Positions 1 to 14,171 of a stretch of 64,000 nt of DNA are shown here, piece after piece (within the stretch, counting starts at the first letter, position 1; every line of letters begins with the position of its first letter). The notes beneath the pieces were generated by a model. It saw only the letters and a list, made by a program, of their open reading frames with translations. It did no database searches and had not been told where the DNA came from. A program made the translations under genes and the position numbers. Origin of the DNA: Scatophagus argus (Eukaryota; Chordata; Actinopteri; Scatophagidae); assembly GCF_020382885.2 (NCBI RefSeq), contig NC_058508.1, forward strand, positions 2,472,055 through 2,536,054, in the 5' to 3' direction.

Positions 1-1284
1 GTTTGGAGTAAAGCAGCCATCCTGGTAGCACTGGTAAAGGTTTAATGAAATGTCCATGCAGGTGTGAATCAACAAGTATGTTGTGTGTGTATTTTCTAAA
101 CCTGCTGATAAAGGTATATCATCACAATACTGCGAACTTTAAACAGCAGGAAAATCCCTCCCTCACTGACTCCGGACCAGGTTTTTGTTGGTCAATGGTG
201 CAATCGCTTTGTGCTGCCTCAAGACAGCAATGTGCTCAACTTAAGTGCTCACAATGTGAATCACTGATGAGGTATGAATATGTCAAATGTTTTGGTCAGA
301 AACATGAATTCAGCAAAACAGCTTTTAAACATCCTTTTTGCATGGAAACAAAATTTTCATCAAAGAGCTGAGAAGAATGCAACCATCTTTTGCTTAGAGA
401 CCTTGTTTCTGAGGCTGACCAATACACATTTGGAAAAACTAAATATATGTGTTGTTAGATTTGCTGTTGTTAAATATGCTAAAACAAACAAGCAAAAAAA
501 AAAAACAAAACATATTTTAATTTAGGAGAGTAACAACAAGCTAATGGCACCCATTTGTTGGCCCATAAACCTACAGTTCTGCGACCCTTCATTAACCCGC
601 TGATACCTTTATGCCAACAAGGCTTGCTTCCACAGCTCCAGCGTTTTGGTAATATTGATTTAATTATGAAGATTTGTGCTCATGTCTGTATTTGTTACAG
701 CTTGGCCAGCAGAAACATCATTGTCGCGTCTTTGAGAACTTCCTCGAAGAGCAGAGCCTTTTCCACTGAATCCTACAGTATAGCTGTTCATAACTGTACT
801 GTGTAAACAAGTACTGGTAGTCAATTTCTTCATGTATGTGGTTGAACTAGCTGATAAATCTGGTAAACAGACAGTTCATATTGGGAACGTTACACTAAAT
901 AAAACACAATGTAGCAAGTAGCGAGGACTACATTTCCTGCAGCAGTTGAATGCGGACACTGATAAGCCTCCTGCTGGCCAGCCATTGTGCTGGGTTTCCT
1001 TCCTCTGCGATACTGTTTTCAGGAAGGGAAAAATGACAAGTGGTCAAGCTACACCATAAATGGCAAATCAACAAAAACTTGTGTTATCACTTGTCACTTG
1101 TACATAAGACAACTGAGACATTTTCATTTTTCCTTAAAGTAGCAACTACCAACAACACAGGACAAAAGTGTGAGTTTATTCATGCATTGAGTTTAAAATA
1201 AAGACATGAAAATAGCTGGGCTGCTGGGTGCTGAGTGCTGGCTGCGTGAATTTTTTCCTTGGAGACAAAATGCATAGTAATTCT
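1..1284. other. intergenic, no gene recognised
   Basis: Only short unconserved open frames are present. The stretch is AT-rich with small A-runs near 495-506. I see no splice-framed coding segment, RNA gene or clear repeat boundary before the LINE fragment that follows. Confidence 0.5.
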
Positions 1285-1880
1285 TTTATAGTCATTCGTC
1301 AGCGTCAGCGTGCTGTGCGCTCCGCTGAGAAGGTGATCGGCTGCAGCCTTCCATCTCTCCAAGACCTGTACACCTCCAGGACTCTGAGGCGTGCAGGTCG
1401 GATCACAGCTGACCCTTCTCACCCTGGACATGGACTCTTTGTAAAACTCCCTTCAGGCAGGAGGTTACGGTCCATTCGGACCAAAACCTCACGCCACAAG
1501 AACAGTTTCTTCCCCTGCGCTGTTAGACTGTTGAACGCCAACTGACTAACATGCTGCCCTGCACCTTAGCAATTGATTTTGCTCATTCACTGTCCACCTG
1601 CTGTTCATTTGCACTGTCTACCTCACCCACTTGCACTATACTCCACCCTGCACTACCTTACTTTGAACTACCTCCAGAAAAATATTTATTTCACTTATTT
1701 TATTTTGTGTTACCTTACTCTATTTTATTTTTATTTTTTATTTTATTTTATTCTTCAATCATATGTTACTGTTATGTTCTATGTATGCACCAATCACCAA
1801 GACAAATTCCTAGTAATGTGAAACCTCTTCACTTACATGGCAATAAAGTCTTTTCTGATTCTGATTCTGATTCCATTGTG
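1285..1880 (+). mobile_element. LINE (non-LTR retrotransposon) 3' fragment with tail
   Basis: The frame around 1300-1545 encodes the C-terminal end typical of fish LINE reverse-transcriptase proteins: a segment reading IGCSLPSLQDLY, then LPSGRRLRSIRTKTSRHKNS and FFPCAVRLLN, then a stop. A T-rich 3' untranslated region follows. It ends at about 1845-1872 with AATAAAGTC and repeated CTGATT units, a tail seen on fish LINEs of the L2/Rex1 type. The element is 5'-truncated and lacks the endonuclease and RT core. The exact family is not resolved by eye. Confidence 0.75.
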
Positions 1881-1980
1881 CATTTACTTTGTGATGACAT
1901 GTTTATGAAAAGAAAAACTTGTATATTGGCAGCTTAATAATTACTACTGTTTTCTGTCTAGATACACACATGATAATATT

Positions 1981-2136
1981 CTGTAAATAATCCAACACAT
2001 ATGTTAGGTCTCTTGGATCTTTTGTTTATCAGTTCATCTAGTTGTCTTTCACTATTAACTATGATTGTTCTTTTTCTGCACTTATGGTCACATACATGTC
2101 CACCGGCCTGCATGACAAAAAGGTGACACCATAAAC
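1981..2136 (+). repeat. copy of a segment also found upstream of g6pc
   Basis: The first ~110 bases align with 63052-63160 at roughly 80% identity by eye. Shared blocks include TGTAAATAATCCA, ATGTTAGGTCT and TTATCAGTT, in the same order and orientation. Further, weaker similarity may extend to 2136 if a short insertion is allowed. No g6pc-like coding sequence follows this copy. It could be a dispersed repeat or the relic of a local duplication. Confidence 0.5.
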
Positions 2137-2936
2137 GAAGCTAAAGATGAATTTGACCGAGAGCGTTATTTTAAAATGTATTTCAATTTCTGGAATTTCT
2201 GTGACAATATTATGATTGTTCCCCATGTTTTCCTGTGTTGTCCTGTATTTTCTCTTTCCCTGTGTGTTTGTTTTGTCCCTGTTTGTAACAATTTTTGACA
2301 GCCCTAGTTTTATCAATGCAAATACACTTTGCGTTGTATCTTGCTATTGACTGCTCCTTTTTGTCACATTTATCGCCACCTGTCAGACGGGATGGTGGAG
2401 CTGGCAATGGCTGATATTGTGTTTAAGAGAGAGGACTGTCCTAGGAGTGTACTATCGCTAGTTGCAAACAAAAAGAAGCGTTTCCCCTGCATATTGATAA
2501 CATAAACCTAATTTAATACTTTATTTCCTGAAAGATTGAATAGATTGGTAAAGTTACAGTTATTTATAGTATGAGATATACAAACAGGCAGCATTTGCAA
2601 TATGATCATATCATGTTTTCTCTGTAGTTTCCTCTGATAGGCAGTGGGAGTATATTTGCAAGACATGAGATTGTGCAGCAGCTTCACACAGAGTTGCATG
2701 TTACAAGCAAAAGCAAGGGGCTTTCTGTTTGTTGCTGTTGCCTTTGTTTTACTCTCTTTGTGATTACCCCTCCGTCTCAAAGTCACTGTTGTATCTGATA
2801 GGAAACTGTCCAGGAAAAGAAGTGTTAACACTGTGTGCTGTTTGTTATCATGCTCAATGCTACTCGCAGTTTGGAAAGTCTTCGTACCCATGCACGTACA
2901 CAGGCAAGCAGAGACGTGCATCAAAACGATGCTAGT

Positions 2937-2964
2937 CACACACACACACACACACACACACACA
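2937..2964. repeat. (CA)n microsatellite
   Basis: Uninterrupted CA dinucleotides, about 14 units. Confidence 0.95.
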
Positions 2965-4029
2965 TCCATCCAGGGTTATGGGTTGTACAAAGAAAGCAAA
3001 CAGCTTCCAGGAATTCCAGCACTAGTCCAAGGCAATTCTCAAATGAACTTTTGGCTTATGTGTTTAAGTCTCATGAGCAGAGGCTGGAGCATTATTGGAC
3101 CTTATTGGAATGAAAACAGCTGTGATTTATGATTTGTAACATGATTCTCATGCTAGATTCTTCTTTTCAGAGACTAAATACTGCTCTCACTCTCCTTCTG
3201 TATGTTTTCTTTGTTTTGGCCTGTTCCCCCCATTTAATATGATCTGACAGAAATAAGTGTTTGGGGCGAGGCATTAACCATGGAGATGCTGGGTCAGTTG
3301 CTGTGACATTTGTGACTCGAGTTACTTTAGATTTCCCCCATCAGTAGAATTTGCTAATTCTACTGACTTTGGTATTCCTCTGCTTTTCCATCTAGTGACA
3401 CCAGCAGATCAAAAATTTTCACTTGCAGTAATTCAGACAAATAGCTTCACATCAACTTTATGGAGCGGTGCAAAAAAATAAAAAATTCCAAAAACTACTG
3501 AAATGGGCAACAACTTTACAAACACAGCCAAAACATCAAGCATGTACAGCAACACAAAACGTAACTTAGCAAGTCAGCTAATACCACTGGCTAGTCCAGC
3601 AGCAAGAAGGCCAGCTCCACGTCTATCTTAGAATTGCCCGCATCAGCAACTAAAAGCCAGTCTGAGATTTAGTCCTGTCTGGACTCTTGCTCAGTCCTTC
3701 TCTCATTTTCTCTTCTCAGCTTCCTACATCACTGTGGTCTTTTCTCTTCGCCTCTGTCACGATGTCCATAAAGGCTGCTAAGTGCGGTTCCGCTCACCTG
3801 GCTCCGATTCCGATGGCCATCCTGACCTAATAATTTCCTTTTCCTCCTCGTGGTCCAAAGCTCCTGTGATATTGTTGCAGATGCCCTCACTTGACCTCTG
3901 ACAAAGGTCACTCAGTTCTCTTATCTTTCCACCAGCCTGTTGTGTGCCAGAGAAGTGAATTAAAAAAAATTATGTTGGTTTTTTAAAGCACTAAAAAATA
4001 TACATGTCTGATTTGCTGTTTTATTACAC

Positions 4030-4310
4030 TACATTTTATTAAGTACCGGACCTGGGGAGACGGAGGTTTTCCACCGTTGCCCCCCTCCCGCTGGAACTGT
4101 GAACCTCCCCAGATTCAAATCTCTTGTCAAAACCCACCTGTTCAGAATTGCTTTTAACGTGTGATTAATTCTTACTTTTCACTGTGTTTTGCTTTTCGGT
4201 TTGTTGTTTGTCTGTTTGTTTTATCCTCTGTATATAGTTTTAACCTAGTTATGTAAGTGTTTTTTTTAAACCACTGTAAAGTGTCTTTGAAATGAAATAT
4301 GAGCTTATTG
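4030..4310 (+). mobile_element. LINE 3' end fragment
   Basis: One frame reads FKSLVKTHLFRIAFN followed by a stop near 4160. This is the usual carboxy-terminal ending of fish LINE polyproteins, where a WNSLP-type motif and FKSLLKTHLF precede the stop. A T-rich untranslated region with CACTGTAAAGTGTCTTTGA follows, again typical of these elements. The copy is short and truncated at 5'. Confidence 0.6.
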
Positions 4311-7300
4311 TTGTCTTATCTGGTTTTACTCTCAAGTCTACATTCCATTTTCCCTCCTTTATACTTTGTCTTAGTGTCTTAGACTTTGGTCTTATGCAAA
4401 GCATTTTAAATTGCTGCATTAAAAAGTATACAGACACGTTGCCTTGTCTTGATCTCAGTAAGATTTTCTGATTCTGAAGACTGAAGACTATTAACTAACA
4501 TTTTCCATTAATCATCTCTTGACATCTCATGCAGCAGTAAAATGCTGCCTATACACTGATGCAACAGTATTAAATATGCACTAATGACATACAATAATAA
4601 TCAGATGAACATGGGAAGCTACTTTTATTAAGCTTAGGAACAATGACAAGATGGTTAGGTTTAAGGAAAGATTGGTACCATGTTTCCCCTCACACAGGAC
4701 GCGGAGTCCAAGTTCCAGTCTCCTGGCTGAAAGTCACGTGTGCCACCCGCAACCCTGACCTCCAAACAAGGGTCTACAGCTGGGTAAAATACAGATGGAC
4801 TTACCAAAAAAGGCTGTATTTTGTCTCGTGGGAGCCCTGCTCTACTTTGTTTTTCACATCCTGCCGCTGTCGTTCTCTAACAAGTTCAAGACAGAGCAAA
4901 AGCTTTAACAGAAACATTTCACTCGACTCTCCTGCCGTGTTTCACGCGTCAAAGACATATAAACTCAAACGATCACTGAAACGATCACTGAACTTAACTT
5001 GCACTTATTCTCTGAATCTGTTCCCATTATGCATATGGTGTGTGTGTGTGCGTGTGTGTGCGTGTGTGTGCGTGTGTAGACCAAAGACCAAATGCAGACC
5101 TCTAGACCCTTTTTTCAACAAATAATCTCTTTTATTTTGAGAGGAAACAACAAGACCAACAACATTCCTCAGGATATATTGTAAAAACAAGACTAGACAG
5201 AACCCTAGTACACGGGAGCTGCGTGTGGTCAATGTGCTTCTGAAAACCCAAGTGAGGACTGTAAAACTTTGTTTATGCTCACCACAGCGTCCTGAGGGGG
5301 GGGGGGCGTTTATGTCACGAGGGACATCACTGCGCGTCTTTTGTCAAACACAAAGGCTTCACAAGCAGTGCAGCATGTTGTCATGCACCTCCCAATTTGT
5401 TCCATACAAACCCACTAAGAACATGACTGCTAGAAGTAAAAGCAAATAGCTTAAGACGTAATGAATGAACTTTTAGTATAACTTTGTTTAAAGGATTTTA
5501 AAGAGCTGATCATTTTGTTTAAAAAAGCTGTTATGTTATGTTAAGTTATGTTAAAAATCTACATTAGACTCAATAATATTTAGTCAGCAGATTTAAATTG
5601 TTCATAAGATATTCAACCTTTGCTTCTTTAGAAGACATTTGTCATTTCAATTACTTGACTTCTATCTTTACAGTGATTCTCTAACAGCAATAATTATGTC
5701 CATAAATAGCACAATTTTTTCTCTGCACTGAGCAGCTGTATAGAGTGTGCAGCCATATTTGGTTTGAAGGATTGTTCTGGTAACAGTCGTAGACTTGTTA
5801 ACACTGTGTGTCTCGCATGTTTTATTACGATGCAATATTATACTGATTCTTTGGACAATGACGCGATATTTGCTGATATGGCAGTCTGAACTGAAAACAT
5901 ATTCTGCGATATGGTATGATTCAGTATGAGATGATATCATATGGCCTTTTAACAGAATCAGGTGCAGAAGAAGCTGCCACAGCTTTCGTAAACAACAATA
6001 AACAATAAAGTACATAATTGTAAATGGTGTGGTAGAGTTTACTTTAAATGTATTCCACTAATACACAACGAAACATGGCTTAAAAACAGGAAACTTTTGT
6101 ATAAGTATAGAATATGGCTCAATAGTAACTGTCAAGCTTTAGACAAAATGACAAATGTTTTCCGTCATCATTACAAGCTTAAGTCTATGGCATTTTACTT
6201 TGCATAAAGTAGCCTAGCAGCCAGTGGACTTTTTCTTATTCACTTCACAATAATTGACTAATCGTGACTCGCGCTTGCATTTCTGAAATACTGCAACCAG
6301 CCACTGTGCATGTGCATCACTCACACATCATCTGTGCAGACCTTTGTCATAGTGTCTCAAGTGAGCATAAATAAAGCTTAAAGCATCAGTCAGGGTTATT
6401 TGCTCCTATTCAAGCAAAGGCTGCTGGAGGAACTCCAACAATCAGACTGATTTTAACATTTAGAGGGCTGGCCTGCTTTATTGTGGCCCAGTCAAACATA
6501 TATATATGAAATGGATCAGATACCATTCAAATGTACAGTAGCCCCAACCTTGAGCCGCATTAGCGAGTGATCCTACTTTGGACTGAAAGCCATATTTGTT
6601 AGTGCACACATTTACACATAGCTGACTGTACAATGTCAGCTCACAATGTTTACATTAGGCTGGTTCATCAGTAAGAAACACAGAGGGCGAAAACAAAGAG
6701 CTGTGACTTTCCCCAGCACCATTTGCACACATTTTAACTTCACATCAAAAAGACAATGTTGGCATAGAGGCAGAAATGATTTCAGAAATTACTGAAATGA
6801 TGACAGTCAGCTTCTTCACTTGCAAAACCATAACTCAAAGCACATTTTTGAGAATTACATCATATGGTCTAGAAAAAAACACAGTAATACATCCAAGGCA
6901 GCAGTTATTACTGATAAAATATCAGCCTGTAGTGTATAGTCTTGTCAGTAAAAGTAAGTCAGGTAATAAAAGATTAATTGTGTTGGCTTGGGTTTTATTT
7001 ATTTTATTTTATAACTTGCAATGTGAGCAGGTATTATATTTAAACTATTACTACTATTACAGTAAGCAGCTGTATCAGGAAATCACCATTTTTTTAAAAA
7101 ACTAAACAATATAGACTTTTTTGTAGACTTTTTTTAGTTAACACTAAGAAAAATAAGTATAAGAGCGGCCTTTTTAATAATAACAATAATTTCCTCTGAG
7201 TTTAAAAGCGCTAGTGAGTAAATTGCAGGTAGCAACCATCATCTGTAAAGAAAATTAAATGTAATCAGGCAAGGTAGTGTTGTCCTTATTGTCACTTTAA

Positions 7301-8166
7301 TCTCAGACCGCTTAAATGTAGCGATAGAACTAAACTATGTGGGGTAACCTAACTTTGACAGATGTTTTATCAGATATATTATCACTCAGATTTCCAGATT
7401 AGTATTGTAACATTGAAGTTACATATCATACTCTTTTCGACTGCTTCCCAACTTGCATGTTATGAAGCACTCTAATTGTCTAACTGTGAACTGTGCCAAG
7501 GCAGGATTAACAACTGGGTAGCTAACCCTGGAGCCCAGAATGATCCACTGTGTGGCAATTCATTTGGGATTAATTGGCCTGTAGCTTGTTTTTGATCAAG
7601 TCCCCTTAAATGTTCATCCAGACCTGGATTCAAATCACTTATACTACTACTGCATGTAAGTAGTCACTCATAGACTTAAAAATCAGCTGAGATAACTAAT
7701 CCATCACAGGGACAAAATATAATGCAATGTAACATTCTTTGGCATGGATTCTTTGAGTTAATGAGGCAAAAGATGACAACAAACACAATGGAGCTTATAG
7801 CTGCACATGCAACCTGCCTCTGGGCACCCGTAACTGCTGCTATTTCAGAGTGAATTTCACTCCGAACTTTTGATTCATAATTTCCTTGTCACTATTTCAT
7901 ATCTGCATTCTTAGGGTAGTAGCGAACTGGAATCAGGACGTGGTTAGCCTAGCTAAGCATAAAGACTAGAAGCATGGGGAAACAGCATAGCCTGGTTCTG
8001 TCCAAAGAGACAATGTATTGCCTGGTGCAGCTTTAAAACACATGTAGCGCATTTCATATTCTGTCCCATACTGCCTCTACAACAATAACATTGACACAAG
8101 CCTCTTGATAACCCCATTCTGTATTCATTAGGGCTCTAAAACCATTATCCAGAGGTGCTCAGCAAA
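4311..8166. other. intergenic and 3' flank of the amine oxidase gene
   Basis: There is no recognisable coding exon. A mixed TG/CG repeat lies at 5037-5078 and a GGGG tract at about 5296. The 3' untranslated region of the minus-strand amine oxidase gene must lie at the upper end of this interval. The nearest convincing AATAAA on the minus strand is in the TTTATTTATTTTATTTT tract near 6994-7010, so the transcript end is not settled. Confidence 0.5.
5037..5078. repeat. TG/CG-rich microsatellite
   Basis: Alternating purine-pyrimidine tract with periodic GTGTGTGTGC units. It is a candidate Z-DNA tract. Confidence 0.85.
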
Positions 8167-11100
8167 TCAATCAGACCAATCCTCAAACTTCATCACCCCA
8201 TTGAAGCCATGGTAGGTAAAGGGTTCCAGCACGGGGCTGCAGGTCTCTCGAGCAAAGCAGGCCATCCTGTTGTACTCGCAGCTCTCCTCAGAGCCTGGGC
8301 CGATGTACACCCCATCAGCAGAGTGGATAGATGGGTCCTCATTAAAGTAGTTGTGAGGTCGCAGCAGGACCCCACCCCCATTACCCACTGTTGCTGTGTT
8401 GGGAATGTCCTCGGAGTGGGGGATGTGAAGGAACCCAGTGGTCACCCAGGCAACCAGGTCCTGCAGGCATATTTTCATACACATCAAGCAAATTCCTTCA
8501 GCTAAGTTATCCAGTATCAAATTTACACTATATGTTTGTATTATATACATTTTTACATGCAGATTCTGTCTCAACACACCTCGTCTTCAATGCTTTCGTT
8601 ATCTTCAATGTACTTGCTGAAGTCGACAGCTGGAGTCCAGATGTTGTTTTGACTGTATAGACTGCTACTGGTCCGCTCTAAGTCTTTATGTTTTGTGATG
8701 GCAACCTTATACCTGCAGACAGACACGAGAGGCAGAGAGAGATGTAGTTATGTAGCTATTGATACAAATCAAATTGTACACAAATATAATATATGCAGTT
8801 TACTGTATATACATACATTTCAATGCAAACTACAATAAAAAACTAATAACATTATTACTAATTATATTATTAACCACAGATTAAAGAGGATAATGAGAAG
8901 GAACACCAAAGATGAGCATTTATTTAGCTCCACTGATGCAGTCAAGACCTGGCCCACATTTAGTCCATTCGGTAGTTTTAAATTCACATCCACTGGCACA
9001 TTGGTGCCTCGGTAACTGGCAGCTGATGGAGCAGGCCTATTGGTGGTGCTGTAACTAGTACCAAGAGCTTCCAAGTCATTCAGAATGGAACACTCGCCAG
9101 TTCATAAAGTTTCTTAATGAGCCTGTTTTATTCACCTTTTTCGGGACATTTTCAGTGCAACATGAAAGCTTCAGCTGAAAACAGAAAAAGTTTATCAATC
9201 AGACAGAAAAGCTGATCATTTTTGCTTTAAAAAAATGACTGAAACACTTCATTAGAGTTTAAAGATTTGAAGAAGAGATTGAGATAGTTGAAAATTAATT
9301 TATGTTTCACTAGCAACTGTTGCAGTTCTAGTCAGTAGCACATGAGAAAAAAGCGACAAAGCTAGCAAACTCGCTTAGTAATATCTGTTTAAACAGGAGT
9401 GTATCTACATTCCCAGAATCCTATGCTTTATCTTTGTATTTGGATTCTTGCACATATAAGAGCTTAAAGAGAAATGTTTATATTGCCAAATTCCTTATGA
9501 AAAATAGTTGCACTTGTCATACTGTAGAATAGAGATAGAGAATTGCGCTTCATTCATGGGAAATGTTTGTCATGTGTGCAGTTTAAAGGTGAAACATTAC
9601 TGTGAACAATAGGTTTAACCTCACACTTTTCCACTGAAAATATTTTCTGTTTAAATCTGAATAACAGTTGTGTCCAACTAAGTGCCCAAGTTTTATTTCA
9701 GGAGTTTCGTGCTTCATACAGTTAAGTAATGAAGTAACTTGCACTGTAACATTATAGTAGCACTACTTGATTCTATTTACATGTGATCATTTATAATGGA
9801 ATATTGTATAAAGCAGATAAATTGTAAGGGGTACAACATGGATTTTGGATAGCTAAAGCTATGAGACTATTACGTGAGGAATTATGGAATAAGTGAATTT
9901 TGAGATTTCTTATGCACTAGGTCTCACATATGAACTTTAGAAATATTTTGGATATTTTGAATTGTTTATTGTGCATCAAAGAGAATCAACCTGGACGAAG
10001 GTCTGAGCATGCGTATCTCCATTACTGTTGCATTTTGTCCGTATTTGATGTGATTTTCTCTTTGTTACTAAGTGCCAACTGTACTTGCTTACTGTACCAA
10101 CCCTGGGACCACTAACATATGTAAGATGAATGGTGTGTTTTATTGACTGATGGAGCAAGTTTATTAAAATTCAGTTTGTTGATTCTGTACCTTGTGTCCA
10201 TGTCTGCATTTGGGTTCTCGATTGTGAAACAGACTCAACATTAAGCTTCATCTGGAAAAGTCAACTATTATTTTCTAAAAAAATGTTGCATAGTCTTGTT
10301 TTAAAAGTTATCAACAGAGTTTTCAAATCAATTCTGAATGTGATCAGGAGTTAGTGAGGAGAGACAAAAATGACTGTGCCACTGTCATCAGTTTTTAAAT
10401 TAAAAGTTAGAGCCACATATTAGATTGCAAGATATATTAGTGCTATCACCAGGGGTGGAAATATGTAGATAAAGTAGAAGACACATATGATATAAAGTAC
10501 TTAAACCACCTTTACTAGCGTCAAGATTAAAGTGATGAGTACTTTCACATATCAACAGTTATAATATTCATTATTCAGAATTCACACGCTTTTACCTTTG
10601 GTACTTTAAGTACATTCTAAAGTTATACTAAGTACTGAGTAAAAATGCACTTTTAACTAATATTTCTGTACTATGGCTTTGCTACTCGAGAACAATACTC
10701 CCACTTGTGCTTGTCACCAGGCCCCCAGGAATGTGTCGTCTGCATATCACTGAACTTTGATGTCGCGTTTTCATAATGTGCCCCAGTGACAGCATATAAA
10801 TAGAAACTGTCTGTGACCAACAATTAATGAAAAAGATCATATGTGTCTTCCTGTCTCCACAATGAAAAAAAACCATCCACACAGAAACACAAACATACAG
10901 CCTGACTAAAGGTCTTTCCTGTCCACAGGGAGCTTCGTCCTCTCATTGTTACGTTTCAGTCATGCTTCAAGTACTGACTGTGATTTTCACTGGAATTATT
11001 TATATAAAAATGGACCCCTTGTTTAGATTCAATGTCCAGGAGGTCATATTTGTAGATCACCTACAAACACATCTTGCTTAACACTTAAATTAGGGCCCCT

Positions 11101-14100
11101 AGTTAGGCTAACGTAAGCTTAGACTGCTGGGGAATCTCCCATGATGCACTGAGCTTCTCTCTCTTGTTCTAATTCTCCTTCCACACATTGATGTCCCATT
11201 AATGCATGTTACTAACGGCTTCTTCCCCGGAGGCTTTGTGCTCTCTCGTCTTGCAGATTCCCGTGAGTCATAGTTAATCTTAATCTTTAACTTAACCTCC
11301 TGCTGTGGTCCTACTTGACACAACTGCAATTATTATCATTTAGTGTTATTTCTACATGATTATTATTACTACTACTACTGCCACTGCTACTTTTTTTAAT
11401 TATTATTATCATTATTGTTATTATTAGAGCTGCTACTGTACATATGATCATTACTATTATTACCTATAGTTCCTGTACTCTGTTGCTACTCTATTGCTGC
11501 ATATCTCTGTCTGTGTGACCCCTGTCTCCCATGCTCTCTCCCTCAGTCCTCCCCGCCCCCTCCCTACCACTCTCTTTCTCAACCCAACTGGTCAAGGCAG
11601 GCTGAGATTTCTCCCTTCCAAAAAGGTTTTCCTTGGCACTCATTTCCAAAACCGTCTGCTCCTGCACGGAGCTCATTCCTCTCCTCTCTTTCTCCAAGGC
11701 CTGCTTGCTCACCGAGGAATGTTGGGCCTCTGTAATAAAGACTAAATTAAAGACTATGGTCTAGATCTTCTCTGTTTGGAAACTGTCATGAGATAACTTT
11801 TGTTGTGATTATAAATAAATTGAATTGATTTTTTTTTTTTTACTTTGCGGCTGTGCGATCTCACCTGGCCCAGGACATGGCCCTCTCCTCACCCTGGCTC
11901 TCTGGGAGGTGCTCCCCAGCAAAGCTGAGCACCTGCAGCCTGTACGAGCGCTGGTGACCCCAGCGGTTGGTCTGTTGGCTGGCAATGTGGAGATAGCGAG
12001 GAGTCTTAGTGTCATAACGCAGAGCGGCCTCCTGCACAAATGTCACAATAAACGTTAGCGGTGCCTTTGCAAAGAGCTCTTGATGTCATCTCCACATTGT
12101 AGAAAGCCTGAGTGAACTACTCATGACCTTTGTTGCACAATGTTAGTAATTTCTGTTCATATCCTTTTAAAGGCTGTTAAACAAAACCTGAATGAAATTG
12201 AATATTTCAAAAAGCGAAAGAGGAATAAGGCAGACCTTTTCTGTTTTGAGTTGCTTCTCCACCAGCTGAGGGACCATAGCAAAGTGATCAGGCATCCATG
12301 GCAGCGACACATTGACATATTCCATGTCTTTGGTCTGAAAAAAATTCTTCACTCCTGCACAGGAAATGATATAAACATACGTGTATTAATACTTACTTTG
12401 TATTGTAGTTTTCAGACAGAGCTGCAGTAAATATGTTTCTGTAGGTTCATCTCAGGTGTTTTTTTTTTATTTCATTTTAAAACAAATTTAAAGCTGTGCT
12501 GATCAATATTTTGAGGTCTACAGTGGAACAAATGACTAAGTGTAATATGACAAATGAATCTTGTACTAATAAACCCATGAATAATTGCCAACTAAGTACA
12601 CCTTAGCCTAAATGTTTTAGAGTCCGTCAGCTCATTGGTTTGGTTTTACGGTTTCACTGTTTAGCTCAGACGTCATGAGAGGATGAAGCAGAAAAGGAAA
12701 AAAAAAACAAAACACCATTAGCGTGAATTGCAGGAAGAGCAGTCTGGTAAATTTGTGTTCACTTTGATGTCAAAAATGACTGCAAGGTTAAATTAATGTG
12801 TTAGTGTGCCATGCATGCAGTCAAATACTACTATTTATTACTGTGTAACTGTGTTTAGAACTGGATATTAGCAAAGATAAGCACGGTGTTTGTGAACATG
12901 TGTTGCATGCATGAAATGAAATACACACTTCAAAGCAGTAGCTTAGTTTAGACAATATTTGGCCATGAACAGTAGTTATTATATTATATTATATTATAAT
13001 GTTCCAAAGTGGCATGTTCTAAATGTTAGTTTTGTTTGACCAACAAACCAAACCGCAAAATTAAAATGACATTAAAAACACACTACAAGTTATTAAAAAT
13101 AATTAAAATTAGAAAATGATAACATTTGAGAAACTGGAATCATGTAATATTATTACATGAAAAATGATTTTCAAAATGGTTTCCAATTAATTTTCCATCT
13201 GTTGGCTAACTGATTAATCGACCAGCGTTTAAGATATACTTGTTTATACTGTTGGGCAAGTCATGGGTTAATAACAAAACGTCACATTTTATGAAGTATT
13301 TGTATATATTATATATGTGTGTTTACAGATAACTAGAGCTTTACAATATGAACCTCTGACATGCAATGAAATACACCATATAGACACAAGTTGTGTAGCA
13401 ATCACAATTCACATACTCACCCATCGCCTGTCCACCCAGTACAAATTACTTATTCTTCTGCACTTCTCTCATTGTCACTTTATCTACTCACTATTTAATT
13501 ACTTTCTAAATTACTTTTGCTGTTCACTCCTGTTCTAGTTTTATGTATTTCTATGTAAGTTCTGCAAGCAAAGAGAAACCAGAGTCAAATTCTTTGTATG
13601 TGTGTGCATACTTGGCCAATAAAGCTGATTCTGAGTCTGATTCTGACATGAAAATTACACCAACAGGGACTTTAATGACACCACATTCTCAGTACACAGA
13701 CAGCTTTGCAGCTATAACAGCTTCCACCCTTGTGGGGAGACTTTCCACAAGATTCTTCTGTGGGAATTTTTGGCCATTCATGCAGCAGAGCATTTGTGAG
13801 GTCAGACACTGATGTTGGACTAAAAGGCCAGTTCATCCCTAAGGTGTTGGATGGGGTTGAGGTCAAGGGCTCTGTGCGGGCCAGTCATGTTCATACACAC
13901 CAAAAACTCATCCAACCATGTCTTTAAGGAGCTCTGCTTTGTGCACTGGGGCACAGTCATGCTGGAATAGAAAAGGACCTTCGACAAACTGGTGCCACAA
14001 AGTTTAATTAAATAAGATTAAAAACAAACTTTTTTGTCAAGAACTGCGGAGGAAGGACTTTTGACGTGAGAAGCCATCGACTGCTCTGACACCAGAGGCT

Positions 14101-14125
14101 ATTCACAGACAGCTCCAGTGACAAG

Positions 14126-14171
<46 letters not shown>

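Larger units (their letters stand above)
1881..4029. other. intergenic with CA microsatellite
   Basis: No host exon is recognised. The region carries the 1981-2136 segment related to DNA upstream of g6pc and a CA-repeat at 2937-2964. The 153-aa minus-strand open frame over the microsatellite (2508-2969) is low-complexity at one end and resembles nothing known. Confidence 0.5.
8713..11864 (-). other. amine oxidase intron 3
   Basis: 3.15-kb intron between exons 3 and 4. It contains a LINE 3' end antisense to the gene (11085-11828) and a possible hAT-type repeat (10448-10690). A minus-strand open frame at 8862-9074 is GC-richer than its surroundings but fits neither the amine oxidase alignment nor a splice phase. 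Confidence 0.7.

Noticed and set aside
2400..3200. A tandem g6pc gene downstream of the 1981-2136 copy
   Set aside because: No frame there resembles the g6pc first exon, and no HNF4/TATA arrangement like that at 63255-63286 is present.
8862..9074. 70-codon minus-strand frame in amine oxidase intron 3
   Set aside because: It is coding-like in composition but matches no part of the copper amine oxidase fold, and exons 3 and 4 already join in phase without it.
13670..14005. Small host protein from the open frames at 13672-13927
   Set aside because: The minus-strand reading is a decayed Tc1-type transposase and the plus-strand frame is its shadow.
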